Assembly: GCF_003696215.1 (NCBI RefSeq)
Contig: NZ_RFFG01000018.1
Location: forward strand, 53,578-117,577
Direction of reading: 5' to 3'
Source of the DNA: Actinomadura harenae
Lineage (GTDB): Bacteria; Actinomycetota; Actinomycetes; Streptosporangiales; Streptosporangiaceae
DNA length: 64,000 bases
Position 1 is the stretch's first letter, and every line of letters begins with the position of its first letter. Shown here one piece after another: positions 41,707 to 50,512 of the stretch. The position numbers and the translations under genes were made by a program. The notes under the pieces were generated by a model, which saw only the letters and a list, made by a program, of their open reading frames with translations, was not told the DNA's origin and did not search any database.

Positions 41707-42869
41707 TGGGCGTCTCCCAAAGGTCCGAAGGCCAGGATGGAGGCGGTGAAACCGTGCACGTGGTTGCGTCCGCCGACCGGCCCGATCTCCCCGGCGGCGA
41801 AGAACCCGCCGACGCCCGCCGTGCCGCCGAACGCGCGGTGCAGCAGCCGCGCGTCGTGGTCGGAGTCGGGGAACATGGCCCGGCCGCGCCCGTTGCAGGA
41901 GAACAGCAGCGCGCCCTCGACGGGCGCGAGGTCGAACCGGTGGAGCAGTTCGGCGAGGTCGGCGTCCGCCGCTTCCGCGTCGCGGACCTGGAACCGGACG
42001 GTGCGGCCGATGTCGACCACGTCGCCGATCGCGAGGGCGCCGGTGTCCTCGTCCGCGCCGACGACGCCCCGGACGAGGAAGTCGCCCTGCTCGTGCTCGT
42101 CGGCGTACTCGTCCATGGCGACGCCGATGAGCAGGCCGCGGCCGGCGAGCTCCTGCTCGTCCGGCGAGAGCCCGAGCACGACCTCCTCCAGCTTCGACAG
42201 CGCGGGCGCGCCCGCCAGCTCGTAGAGGACGTTCTCGTCGGCCTTCGTGACGACCATGTCCGGCCCGATCGGGCGCGCGCCCTGGCTGACCACGGTCGCC
42301 GCGTTCACCGGCCCGCCGAGGACGACCCCGACCGCGCCCTCGGCGAACGCCTCGCCGTTGACGAACACCCGGGTGGCGCCGCGCTCCGGGCCGTCCGCGA
42401 GACCCCCGACCAGCGGCAGGCCCGGCATGGCCTCGCCGGACCGCTCGACGAACGCGTCGACGGGGAAGGTGAAGGGGTCGGCGAGCAGGACGCCCACCAC
42501 GTCGTCCTCGCCGCTCTCGGGCATGCCGACGACGATCAGCCGGTCCTCGGCCTTCAGCGTCTCCAGGCGGAACGGCGTCAGCCGCGCCTCCGGCAGCACC
42601 CCGGCCCAGGCGCTGACCGCGCCCCGCCCCTCGACGCCCCGGCCCGCGCCGATCACCCCGGCCGCCGAGCAGCCGAGGAAGACCCGCGCGCCCGCGGTCT
42701 CGTACGCGCGGCGGGCGGCGGACTCGATCTCGTCCGGTTCTCCGCCGGAGACGAAGACGCAGACCAGGTCGGGTGCGGCGGACAGCTCCGCGCGGGCCTG
42801 CCGGACGGCGGTCTCGGCCGCCTCGGTCAGGTCCGGGCCGAACGCCAGCCCGTCACCGAATCGGGCCAT
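41703..42869 (-). CDS. FIST-domain sensory protein
   Basis: 388 residues from ATG 42869, with GAGGGGGG upstream; the frame is open further but poorly initiated. N-terminal FIST domain: VCVFVSGGEPDEIESAARRAYE then FLGCSAAGVIGAGRGVE. The C-terminal FIST_C domain: LIGVAMDEYADE and ALLFSCNGRGRAMFPD and VGGFFAAGEIGP. FIST proteins are small-ligand sensors, thought to bind amino acids, and often sit near signalling genes. It is followed by a ROK kinase in a 4-base overlap, a fused transcriptional unit with no standard precedent I can cite. Confidence 0.9.
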   Translation of the reverse strand: MARFGDGLAFGPDLTEAAETAVRQARAELSAAPDLVCVFVSGGEPDEIESAARRAYETAGARVFLGCSAAGVIGAGRGVEGRGAVSAWAGVLPEARLTPFRLETLKAEDRLIVVGMPESGEDDVVGVLLADPFTFPVDAFVERSGEAMPGLPLVGGLADGPERGATRVFVNGEAFAEGAVGVVLGGPVNAATVVSQGARPIGPDMVVTKADENVLYELAGAPALSKLEEVVLGLSPDEQELAGRGLLIGVAMDEYADEHEQGDFLVRGVVGADEDTGALAIGDVVDIGRTVRFQVRDAEAADADLAELLHRFDLAPVEGALLFSCNGRGRAMFPDSDHDARLLHRAFGGTAGVGGFFAAGEIGPVGGRNHVHGFTASILAFGPLGDAQ

Positions 42870-43114
42870 CGGTCCCCCCTCATTCCTATGGTCACCTTCC
42901 AGTCTCCCCGCTCCACCCGGTGTGACGCGAACTCCGGCCCGCCTGTGGATAACCACTCAGGGTCCGGACCGTCCGGCGGGCAGGGTCCGGATCGTCCGGC
43001 GGGCAGGTCCGGGCCGTCCCGGCGGGCGGGTTTCGGGCGGGGGCGGCATCCGGGATCCGGGCGGTCTGGCGACAAGGGGTTCCGGACGGGCCACGGCGAC
43101 GTAGGGTCGGTCGC

Positions 43115-44503
43115 GTGCGTGCATCCACACCTCGCGAGAGCACCCTGGGCGAGCTGCGCACCAGCGGCCACCAGTACGAGACCGTGAAGGAAGAGATCCA
43201 CCGGAACCTGCTCGACCGGCTGAGATCCGGGCGGCCGAGGTTCCCGGGGATCGTCGGCTTCGACGACACCGTCCTGCCGCATCTGGAACGCGCCCTGCTG
43301 GCGGGGCACGACCTGGTGCTGCTGGGCGAGCGGGGCCAGGGCAAGACCCGGCTGATCCGCACGATCGCCGGGCTGCTGGACGAGTGGACCCCCGTCGTCG
43401 CCGGCTGCGAGATCAACGATCATCCGTACGCGCCCGTGTGCGTGCGGTGCCGCCGCCTGGCCAGCGAGCTGGACGACGCGCTCCCGGTCGCCTGGCTGCA
43501 CCGGGACGAGCGGTACGGCGAGAAGCTCGCCACCCCCGACACGTCCGTCGGCGACCTGATCGGCGACGTCGACCCGGTGAAGGTCGCCGAGGGCCGGACG
43601 CTGGGCGACCCCGAGACCGTCCACTTCGGCCTCGTCCCGCGCACCAACCGGGGCGTGTTCGCCGTGAACGAGCTGCCCGACCTGGCCGAGCGCATCCAGG
43701 TGTCGCTGCTGAACGTCCTGGAGGAGCGGGACGTCCAGATCCGCGGCTACGCGCTGCGGCTGCCCCTGGACGTGCTGCTCGTCGCGTCCGCCAACCCCGA
43801 GGACTACACCAACCGCGGCCGCATCATCACGCCGCTGAAGGACCGGTTCGGCGCGGAGATCCGCACCCACTACCCGATCGAGCTGTCCGACGAGCTGGAC
43901 CTGGTGCGCCAGGAGGCGGAGCTCGGCGCGGGCGTCGAGGTCCCGGAGCACCTGCTGGAGATCGTCGCCCGGTTCACCCGGCTCGTCCGGGAGTCGACGG
44001 CGGTGGACGCGCGGTCCGGCGTGTCGGCGCGGTTCGCGCTGGCCGGGGCCGAGACGGTCGCCGCCGGGGCGGTCCGGCGCGGCGCCCTCACCGGGGAGGA
44101 GCGCGCGGTCGCCCGCGTCTGCGACCTGCCCGCCGTCGTCCCGACGCTGATGGGCAAGGTCGAGTTCGAGGTCAGCGAGGAGGGCCGCGAGCAGGAGGTG
44201 CTGGAGCACCTGCTGCGCCGCGCGACCGCCGAGACGTTCCGGCGGACGCTCGGCGGGGCCGACCTGTCCGGCCTGCTCGACAAGTTCGACTCGGGCGAGA
44301 CCGTCGAGTCGGGCGAGCTGGTGGCGGCCGGGGAGCTGCTGCGCCGCACCGGCCCGGTGCCCGGCCTGGCGAAGATCGTCGAGCGGCTCGGCATGTCCGG
44401 GGAGTCCCCCGGCCAGGCCGCGGCCGCGCTGGAGTTCGCGTTGGAGGGGCTGTTCCTGACCCGGCGCCTGTCGAAGGACGACACCGGCACCTATTCGCTG
44501 TGA
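43115..44503 (+). CDS. MoxR/Mg-chelatase-like AAA+ ATPase
   Basis: 462 residues from GTG 43115. Walker A GERGQGKTR at about 70-78, a Walker B-like FAVNELPDLAERIQVSLLNVLEERDVQIRG, then sensor motif SANPEDYTNRGRIITPLKDRFG. A Cys pair within VCVRCRRLAS is noteworthy. These resemble the I subunit of magnesium chelatase and MoxR proteins. The protein works with a VWA partner in known systems, and the next gene is exactly that, 29 bases downstream. The pair may act as a chaperone or metal-insertion machine; the target is unknown. Confidence 0.9.
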   Translation: MRASTPRESTLGELRTSGHQYETVKEEIHRNLLDRLRSGRPRFPGIVGFDDTVLPHLERALLAGHDLVLLGERGQGKTRLIRTIAGLLDEWTPVVAGCEINDHPYAPVCVRCRRLASELDDALPVAWLHRDERYGEKLATPDTSVGDLIGDVDPVKVAEGRTLGDPETVHFGLVPRTNRGVFAVNELPDLAERIQVSLLNVLEERDVQIRGYALRLPLDVLLVASANPEDYTNRGRIITPLKDRFGAEIRTHYPIELSDELDLVRQEAELGAGVEVPEHLLEIVARFTRLVRESTAVDARSGVSARFALAGAETVAAGAVRRGALTGEERAVARVCDLPAVVPTLMGKVEFEVSEEGREQEVLEHLLRRATAETFRRTLGGADLSGLLDKFDSGETVESGELVAAGELLRRTGPVPGLAKIVERLGMSGESPGQAAAALEFALEGLFLTRRLSKDDTGTYSL

Positions 44504-44532
44504 GACACCGCCTGTGACCCTTTGAGGTTGGC

Positions 44533-46512
44533 ATGAGTCGTTACCGGTACGGGGCGTACCACGAGGGCCCGGACCCGCTCGCCCCGCCCTACGACGTCCG
44601 GGAGGCGCTGGACGCGCTCGGCGACTCGGTGCTGGAGGGCACCCGGCCGGGCGACGCCCTCCGCGAGCTGCTCCGCCGCGGCCTGCCGAACGACGCCCGG
44701 AACCGGCGCGGGCTGGACGATCTGCTCCGCGAGGTCCGCGAGCGGCGCCGTGAGCTGCGGGGGCGCGGCCGCGTGGACGGCACGCTGGAGCAGGTCCGCG
44801 CGCTGCTCGACACGGCGATCGGGCAGGAGCGGGCGGAGCTGTTCCCGGATCCGTCCGACGACGCGCGCCTGCGCGAGGCGGAGCTGGACGCGCTGCCGTC
44901 CGACACGGCCCAGGCCGTCCGGCGGCTGTCGGACTACCAGTGGCGCTCGGACGCGGCCCGCCGGACGTTCCAGCAGCTGAAGGACCTGCTGCGCAGCGAG
45001 ATCCTGGACTCCCGGTTCGAGGGCATGCGGCAGGCCCTCGCGAACCAGGACCCGGCCGCCATGGAACGCGTCCGGGACATGATGGCCGCGCTCAACGGCA
45101 TGCTCGACAAGGACGCGCGCGGCGAGCACACCCAGGAGGACTTCGACCGGTTCATGGAGGAGTACGGCGAGTTCTTCCCGGAGAACCCGGCCGACCTGGA
45201 CGAACTGGTCGACTCGCTGGCCCGGCGCGCCGCCGCGATGGACCGGCTCATGGCGTCCCTGACGCCCGAGCAGCGCGCCGAGTTGTCCGGGCTGATGGAC
45301 CAGGTCATGCGGGACGCGGGGCTGTCGCTGGAGATGACGCGGCTGACGGAGTCGCTGCGCGTGCGCCGTCCCGACCTGGCCTGGGGCACGCCCGAGCAGA
45401 TGACCGGGGACGAGCCGCTCGGCATGGGCGACGCGACCGGCGCGCTCGCCGAGCTCGCCGACCTGGCCGAGTTGGAGGCGACGCTCGGGCAGGACTATCC
45501 CGGCGCGCGGCTGGACGACATCGACGAGGAGGCCGTCCGGCGCGCGCTCGGCCGGTCCGCCGTCGACGACCTCGCCGCGCTGCGCCGCCTGGAGGCCGAA
45601 CTCGAACGGCAGGGCTACCTGCAGCGCCGCCGGGGCGAGCTCGAACTGACGCCGAAGGCCGTCCGGCGGCTCGGCGAGACGGCGCTGCGCCGGGTGTTCT
45701 CGCGGCTCACGGCGGGCCGGGCCGGCGACCACGACCAGCGCGACGCGGGCCAGGCGGGCGAGCTGACCGGCTCGACGCGCGAGTGGCGGTTCGGGGACGA
45801 GCAGCCGATCGACGTCGTCCGGACGGTCTCCAACGCCGTCCGGCGGTCCGCGATGCGCCCGGCCGGGTCCGGGGAGGGCCGCGGGGTGCGGCTCAGCGTG
45901 GACGACTTCGAGGTCAAGGAGACCGAGCGGCGCAGCGCCGCGGCCGTCTGCCTGCTGGTCGACCTGTCCTACTCGATGGTGCTGCGCGGCACCTGGGCCG
46001 CCGCCAAGCAGACCACGCTGGCCCTGCACACCCTGGTGACCAGCTCGTTCCCGCAGGACGCCATCCAGATCATCGGCTTCTCCAACTACGCCCGCGTGCT
46101 GCACCCGACCGAGATGGCGGGCCTGGACTGGGACATGGTCCAGGGCACCAACCTGCACCACGCCCTGATGATCGCCGGACGCCATCTGGACCGGCATCCG
46201 GACTTCGAGCCGATCGTCCTGGTGGTGACGGACGGTGAGCCGACCGCCCATCTGCGTTCGGACGGCCGGTCCTGGTTCGACTACCCGCCGTCCGCCGACA
46301 CCCTCGTCCTCACCACGGCCGAGGTGGACAAGATGACCCGGCGCGGCGCCGCGCTGAACTTCTTCATGCTCGCCGACGACCGCCGCCTGGTCGCGTTCGT
46401 GGACGAGGTGGCCCGCCGCAACGGCGGCCGGGTCTTCGCGCCCGACGCCGAGCGGCTGGGCGAGTACGTCGTCAGCGACTACCTGCGCGTCCGCCGCGGC
46501 AGGAACCGCTAG
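44533..46512 (+). CDS. VWA-domain protein, partner of the AAA+ ATPase
   Basis: 659 residues. The first 470 residues are Leu/Arg/Glu-rich helices with long coiled-coil-like stretches. The C-terminal VWA domain begins AAVCLLVDLSYSM, whose MIDAS has DxSxS (Asp-Leu-Ser-Tyr-Ser), and continues with VTDGEPTAH. The MIDAS motif binds magnesium. VWA proteins of this type pair with MoxR or chelatase-type ATPases. Directly after the ATPase gene, so the two are probably co-transcribed. Substrate of the machine is unknown. Confidence 0.92.
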   Translation: MSRYRYGAYHEGPDPLAPPYDVREALDALGDSVLEGTRPGDALRELLRRGLPNDARNRRGLDDLLREVRERRRELRGRGRVDGTLEQVRALLDTAIGQERAELFPDPSDDARLREAELDALPSDTAQAVRRLSDYQWRSDAARRTFQQLKDLLRSEILDSRFEGMRQALANQDPAAMERVRDMMAALNGMLDKDARGEHTQEDFDRFMEEYGEFFPENPADLDELVDSLARRAAAMDRLMASLTPEQRAELSGLMDQVMRDAGLSLEMTRLTESLRVRRPDLAWGTPEQMTGDEPLGMGDATGALAELADLAELEATLGQDYPGARLDDIDEEAVRRALGRSAVDDLAALRRLEAELERQGYLQRRRGELELTPKAVRRLGETALRRVFSRLTAGRAGDHDQRDAGQAGELTGSTREWRFGDEQPIDVVRTVSNAVRRSAMRPAGSGEGRGVRLSVDDFEVKETERRSAAAVCLLVDLSYSMVLRGTWAAAKQTTLALHTLVTSSFPQDAIQIIGFSNYARVLHPTEMAGLDWDMVQGTNLHHALMIAGRHLDRHPDFEPIVLVVTDGEPTAHLRSDGRSWFDYPPSADTLVLTTAEVDKMTRRGAALNFFMLADDRRLVAFVDEVARRNGGRVFAPDAERLGEYVVSDYLRVRRGRNR

Positions 46513-46819
46513 ACCCGGCCCTCTCCGCGCCTTCCGCACCGTCCCCGCCCGTCCCCGCCCGTCCCCGCCCGTCCCCGGCCGTCCGGAGGCCGTCCCGTCC
46601 CTCGCATTCCGATCACTCCGTGTGACGAGTGACGGCTGCGGCCTGGGGGGGAAAGCGGTCACATAGGGGGACACGAACGGCGCCTGGGACGCGGGTGAGG
46701 GAAGTGTCCGCCGAGGTTAATGCGCTTTTGCCGAGCAACAGGGTTACGGGCCGAGCACACCGGGGAGTCATAACGCGGAGTGAACATTACGGCACTGTGA
46801 GTGCCATCGGAGGGAAATA
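46513..46819. other. Intergenic, no gene seen; contains a CCCGTCCCCG repeat
   Basis: Bases 46541-46580 contain four near-copies of a 9-10 base unit CCCGTCCCCG. The rest is unremarkable and somewhat less GC-rich near 46715-46800, as expected for a promoter region before the His-rich gene. A short open frame (46629-46820) overlaps the next start and has no credible features. Confidence 0.7.
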
Positions 46820-47152
46820 GTGACGACGTACCGACGACCGCTCTTCGGCGTCATCGCCGCCGGATTCGGCGCAGCCGCCGTTCTCGGGCTCGCCTCAGGG
46901 CCGGCGCTCGCCGACGAGATGCCCACCCACCATCACCACATGATGGGCCACCACCACCACGAGGGCCGCCATCACGAGGGCCGCCACCACGAGGGCCACG
47001 AGCACGAGGGCTGGGGTCACTGGGGCTGCCCGCGCGGGCCGATCAAGGACGGGGGCCACTGCAGGCACCACGAGCACAAGTTCGAGCACGAGCACGGCCA
47101 CGAGCACAAGCGCGGCGACGAGCACGAGCACGAGCTGCCGTCCACGCGCTAA
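46820..47152 (+). CDS. Small secreted His/Glu-rich metal-binding-type protein
   Basis: 110 residues from GTG 46820, with GGAGGGA upstream. The signal peptide runs to an AxA-like site (GPALADE) near residue 33. The mature part contains HHHH, then three HHEGR/HEHEG-type repeats, and ends with alternating His and Glu (EHEHGHEHKRGDEHEHEL). A single Cys pair (WGCPRGP and GHCRHH) is present. Such His runs bind zinc, nickel or copper. No known family; a function in metal buffering at the cell surface is a guess. It is followed by an unrelated membrane protein. Confidence 0.82.
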   Translation: MTTYRRPLFGVIAAGFGAAAVLGLASGPALADEMPTHHHHMMGHHHHEGRHHEGRHHEGHEHEGWGHWGCPRGPIKDGGHCRHHEHKFEHEHGHEHKRGDEHEHELPSTR

Positions 47153-47270
47153 CGGGGATGCCCCATTCGGCCGGTTCCGTCTGATGACGTCCCGGCCGGG
47201 CGGCCGCCCGGTGCTCCCGCACCGGGCGGCCTCCACTGTTTCCGGGATCCCCGCAGGTTAGGGTCGGGGC

Positions 47271-47819
47271 ATGTCGAGTTCCGATCGCCTGCTGCTGATC
47301 CTGCACATCGGTTTCGCGATCTTCACCCTCGGGCCGCTGACGGCCGCGACGATGTCCACGCCGCGCTACATCCGCAAGCGGGACATCACGATCGTCCGGT
47401 ACCTGAACCGGACGACGGCGATCTACGCGTTCGGGTCGCTGGGCGTGTTCCTGTTCGGGCTGTTCCTCGCCGAGGGCAAGTTCGCCAAGTTCTGGCTCTC
47501 GGCGTCCATGACGCTGTTCATCGTGGCGCTCCTGCTGCTGTTCATCGTCGAACGCGACCAGCGCAAGGCCCTGCGCCTGCTGGAGGCCGCCGCCGGGACG
47601 CCCGCCGGAGCCGAGGCCGCTTCCGCGGCCGCGCCCGACGCCGCGTCCCAGGCGAAGGACGAGGCCGGGGAGAAGACCAAGAAGAAGGACAAGGGTGAGG
47701 ACGGCGCGTCCGGCGCCCAGGGGGACGTCGCCGCCGTCGAGCGCGGGCGCATCGCCGCGTTCTCCGGGGTGATCGCGCTCCTCTGGATCGTCATCCTGAT
47801 CATGATGGTGTGGCACTGA
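47271..47819 (+). CDS. Four-helix membrane protein of unknown function
   Basis: 182 residues from ATG 47271. Hydrophobic segments lie at about 6-26, 47-65, 73-92 and 160-180. Between helix 3 and 4 is a 65-residue Ala/Lys/Glu-rich cytoplasmic loop (from EAAAGTPAGAEAA to GEDGASG). The order resembles DUF2269-like small membrane proteins, but I am not certain of the family. Its terminator hairpin at 47843-47883 is shared with a convergent gene. Confidence 0.72.
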   Translation: MSSSDRLLLILHIGFAIFTLGPLTAATMSTPRYIRKRDITIVRYLNRTTAIYAFGSLGVFLFGLFLAEGKFAKFWLSASMTLFIVALLLLFIVERDQRKALRLLEAAAGTPAGAEAASAAAPDAASQAKDEAGEKTKKKDKGEDGASGAQGDVAAVERGRIAAFSGVIALLWIVILIMMVWH

Positions 47820-47842
47820 CCCGTCCGCACCCGCCCGTTGTA

Positions 47843-47883
47843 CGCCGAAGGGGGCCGCGCGTCGAGCGCGGCCCCCTTCGGCG
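47843..47883. terminator. 18-bp perfect hairpin, bidirectional terminator
   Basis: Bases 47843-47860 pair perfectly with 47866-47883 around loop GTCGA. It lies between the convergent membrane protein and secreted hydrolase genes. Confidence 0.9.
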
Positions 47884-47884
47884 T

Positions 47885-47947
47885 GTGCGGGTCCGTCAGG
47901 CGGTGCGGGTCCGTCAGGCGGTGCGGATCCGTCAGGCGGTGCGGGCC
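47885..47947. repeat. Tandem 18-bp repeat copying the 3' end of the next gene
   Basis: Three copies of GTGCGGGTCCGTCAGGCG (the third has one change) and a partial fourth run from 47885 to 47947. The third copy contains the stop codon of the secreted hydrolase gene on the opposite strand, so the coding end was duplicated outwards. Confidence 0.85.
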
Positions 47948-49050
47948 TTCAGCCAGGCCAGCAGCGTCGGGTAGACGGTCGGGTCGATGAGCAGCGCGCC
48001 GCCGTGCATGCGCCCCGGGACGGTCCTGACCGTGACCGGGACGCCCGCCGTCCGCAGCGCGCCCGCGAGGGCGGTGCTCTGCGTGGCCGGGACGAAGTCG
48101 CGGGCGCTGTGGAAGAGCAGCATCGGCGCGTCCCCGCGCGAGACGTGCGTGGCGGAGTTCGCGTCGTCCAGCCTGTTCCAGCAGGACGTGGCGCCGGCGC
48201 CCGGCTCGCAGCCGACGAGCTTGTCGACCGCGCCGCGCAGCTTGCGCTGGGAGGCGGTCGCGTCCGGGGTGCCGCCGTCCTGGTAGGCCAGGTAGGGCAT
48301 GTTCACCGGGGACAGCGCGGCGACGCCGCGGACCCGCTTGGCCCCGTCGTCCAGGGTTCCGAGCTGGGTGGCGAGCAGGCCCCCGGCGGACGACCCGAGC
48401 ACGGCGACGCGCTTCGGGTCGAGGTTGAAGTACTTGGCGTGCTTGCGGACGAAGCCGAGGGCGTCGACCGCGTCGTCGCGCTGCGCGGGCCACTGGGCGG
48501 CGCCCGCGAGCCGGTAGTTCGCGGCGAAAACGGTGAAGCCCTGCGCGGTGAGGCGGCGGGCGATGTACTTCCAGGAGCCCTTGTCGCCCTCCAGCCAGTA
48601 GCCGCCGTGCAGGAGGAAGACGCCGGGACGGGCCTTGGCCTTCTTGTCCTTGGGGTTCGCGGGCTGCCAGTAGACGTCCACGCGCTGGCCGGCGTTCTTG
48701 CCGTAGGCGTAGGTCTTGAACTTGGGCAGCTTCGGCGTGACCATCACGGCCTTGCCGGTCACCGTGGCGCTCGGGTCGGCGCCGGACGCACCGGAAGCGC
48801 CGGACGGCGTCGTCGTCGGCGAGGTCGTCCCGGTCGTCGGGGCGTCGGACGGCGTGTCCGCGGGCGACTGCGAGGGGGTCGTGTCGTCCGTCCCGGTGGG
48901 CCCGGACGGTGGCCCGGACGTGGGCGGGGACGCGGGCCCGACGGTCGTTCCGGGGGTGGGGAGCGGGGTCGCGTCCGCGATGCCGGGCATCGACGCGGCG
49001 GACACGCACGCCGCGGCGAAGGCCGCGCCGCCGACCAGAACTCTGCGCAC
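47932..49050 (-). CDS. Secreted alpha/beta hydrolase (BD-FAE/esterase type)
   Basis: 372 residues from GTG 49050. Signal peptide, then a Thr/Ser/Pro-rich linker to about residue 100. The hydrolase fold shows the oxyanion motif LLHGGYW and the nucleophile elbow VLGSSAGG. Asp in HSARDFVPATQ and His in GRMHGG are good candidates for the rest of the triad. BD-FAE/esterase/lipase-type enzymes fit. The last codon and stop are copied in a tandem 18-bp array just downstream. Substrate unknown. Confidence 0.88.
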   Translation of the reverse strand: MRRVLVGGAAFAAACVSAASMPGIADATPLPTPGTTVGPASPPTSGPPSGPTGTDDTTPSQSPADTPSDAPTTGTTSPTTTPSGASGASGADPSATVTGKAVMVTPKLPKFKTYAYGKNAGQRVDVYWQPANPKDKKAKARPGVFLLHGGYWLEGDKGSWKYIARRLTAQGFTVFAANYRLAGAAQWPAQRDDAVDALGFVRKHAKYFNLDPKRVAVLGSSAGGLLATQLGTLDDGAKRVRGVAALSPVNMPYLAYQDGGTPDATASQRKLRGAVDKLVGCEPGAGATSCWNRLDDANSATHVSRGDAPMLLFHSARDFVPATQSTALAGALRTAGVPVTVRTVPGRMHGGALLIDPTVYPTLLAWLKARTA

Positions 49051-49184
49051 TCCAACCCCTTCCGGGCACCCGCTTCCGGGCGAACCCGGGCACATCATAC
49101 GACGTTGATCATCCGCGCGGCCGGTCCCCGGCCCGCCTTCCGGGCGGGCCGGGGATCCACCTGCGCCTTCGCGGTGAAGAAGGG

Positions 49185-50369
49185 TCAGCCGAGCGCGCGC
49201 TCCAGGTCGGCGAGCAGGTCGGTGACGTCCTCGATGCCGACCGACAGCCGGACGAGGTCGGACGGGACCTCCAGCGGCGACCCGGCGGCGGACGCGTGCG
49301 TCATCCGGCCCGGGTGCTCGATCAGCGACTCGACGCCGCCGAGGGACTCGCCCAGGGTGAACAGCTTCGTCGACTCGCAGATCCGGACGGCCTCCTCCTC
49401 CGACCAGGCGCGGAAGGAGACCATGCCGCCGAACCGCTTCATCTGCTTGACCGCGACGTCGTGGCCGGGGTGGTCCGGGAGGCCCGGGTACAGCACCTGC
49501 TTGACGGCCCGGTGCGAGGTCAGCATCTCGACGACCTTCTCGGCGTTGTCGCAGTGCCGGTCCATCCGGACGCCGAGGGTCTTGATGCCGCGCAGCGTCA
49601 GCCAGGAGTCGAACGGCCCGGCGACGGCGCCCATCGAGTTCTGGTTGAACGCGAGGCGCTCGCCGAGCTCGGCGTCGCGGACGGCGATCGCGCCGCCGAC
49701 GACGTCCGAGTGCCCGCCGACGTACTTGGTCGTCGAGTGGACGACGATGTCCGCGCCGAGCGTCAGCGGCTGCTGGAGGTAGGGCGAGGCGAAGGTGTTG
49801 TCCACCACGAGCAGCGCGCCCGCGTCGTGCGCGACGGCCGCGAGCGCGGCGATGTCGGAGATGCCGAGCAGCGGGTTGGTCGGGGTCTCGACCCACACCA
49901 GCTTGGTCTCCGGGCGGATCGCGGCCCGCACCGCCGAGACGTCCCCGAGCGGGACGGGGTCGTAGGAGATCCCCCACGGCGCGGCGACCTTGGCGAACAG
50001 CCGGTAGGTGCCGCCGTAGGCGTCGTTCGGGATGACCACGTGGTCACCGGGGCGCAGCAGCGTCCGCAGGATGGTGTCCTCGGCGGCCAGGCCCGACGCG
50101 AACGCCATGCCGCGCGTCCCGGCCTCGATCGCCGCGACGCACTCCTCGAGCGCGGTGCGGGTGGGGTTGGCGGAGCGGGAGTACTCGTACCCCCCGCGCA
50201 GCCCGCCGATGCCGTCCTGCTTGTAGGTGGAGACCTGGTAGATCGGCGGAACGACCGCGCCCGTGGTCGGGTCGGGCTCCTGGCCGGCGTGGATCGCCAG
50301 CGTCTCGAACCCCTGCTCAGGGACGTTGCCCTGGGGAACCTCGTTGTCCATAGGCACGAGGTTATCCAC
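49185..50369 (-). CDS. metB: Cystathionine gamma-synthase / lyase family enzyme
   Basis: 394 residues from GTG 50369; ATG 50351 is an alternative start. PLP-binding Lys in HSTTKYVGGHSDV; family landmarks YSRSANPTRTALE and SGLAAEDTIL; C-terminal SVGIEDVTDLLADLERAL. This is the Cys/Met metabolism PLP enzyme family. Position near cystathionine beta-synthase, as in the M. tuberculosis metB-cbs block, suggests both act in trans-sulfuration between homocysteine and cysteine. Synthase and lyase activity cannot be separated by sequence alone. Confidence 0.9.
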   Translation of the reverse strand: MDNLVPMDNEVPQGNVPEQGFETLAIHAGQEPDPTTGAVVPPIYQVSTYKQDGIGGLRGGYEYSRSANPTRTALEECVAAIEAGTRGMAFASGLAAEDTILRTLLRPGDHVVIPNDAYGGTYRLFAKVAAPWGISYDPVPLGDVSAVRAAIRPETKLVWVETPTNPLLGISDIAALAAVAHDAGALLVVDNTFASPYLQQPLTLGADIVVHSTTKYVGGHSDVVGGAIAVRDAELGERLAFNQNSMGAVAGPFDSWLTLRGIKTLGVRMDRHCDNAEKVVEMLTSHRAVKQVLYPGLPDHPGHDVAVKQMKRFGGMVSFRAWSEEEAVRICESTKLFTLGESLGGVESLIEHPGRMTHASAAGSPLEVPSDLVRLSVGIEDVTDLLADLERALG

Positions 50370-50512
50370 CCCGCCCCCCTCCCAGAGGATGAGGCCATCC
50401 CCCCCAGGTATGGGCCCTCATTTCGGCTCCCCGGGTGACCAAACCGGCCCGCGAGATCCCTACCGTTATGGAGTAGATCCCCGGTCACTAACCCCTCTAC
50501 GAAGGATTCTGC

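Noticed and set aside
46629..46819. 63-codon frame upstream of the His-rich gene
   Set aside because: No ribosome site or recognisable protein, and it overlaps the next start.
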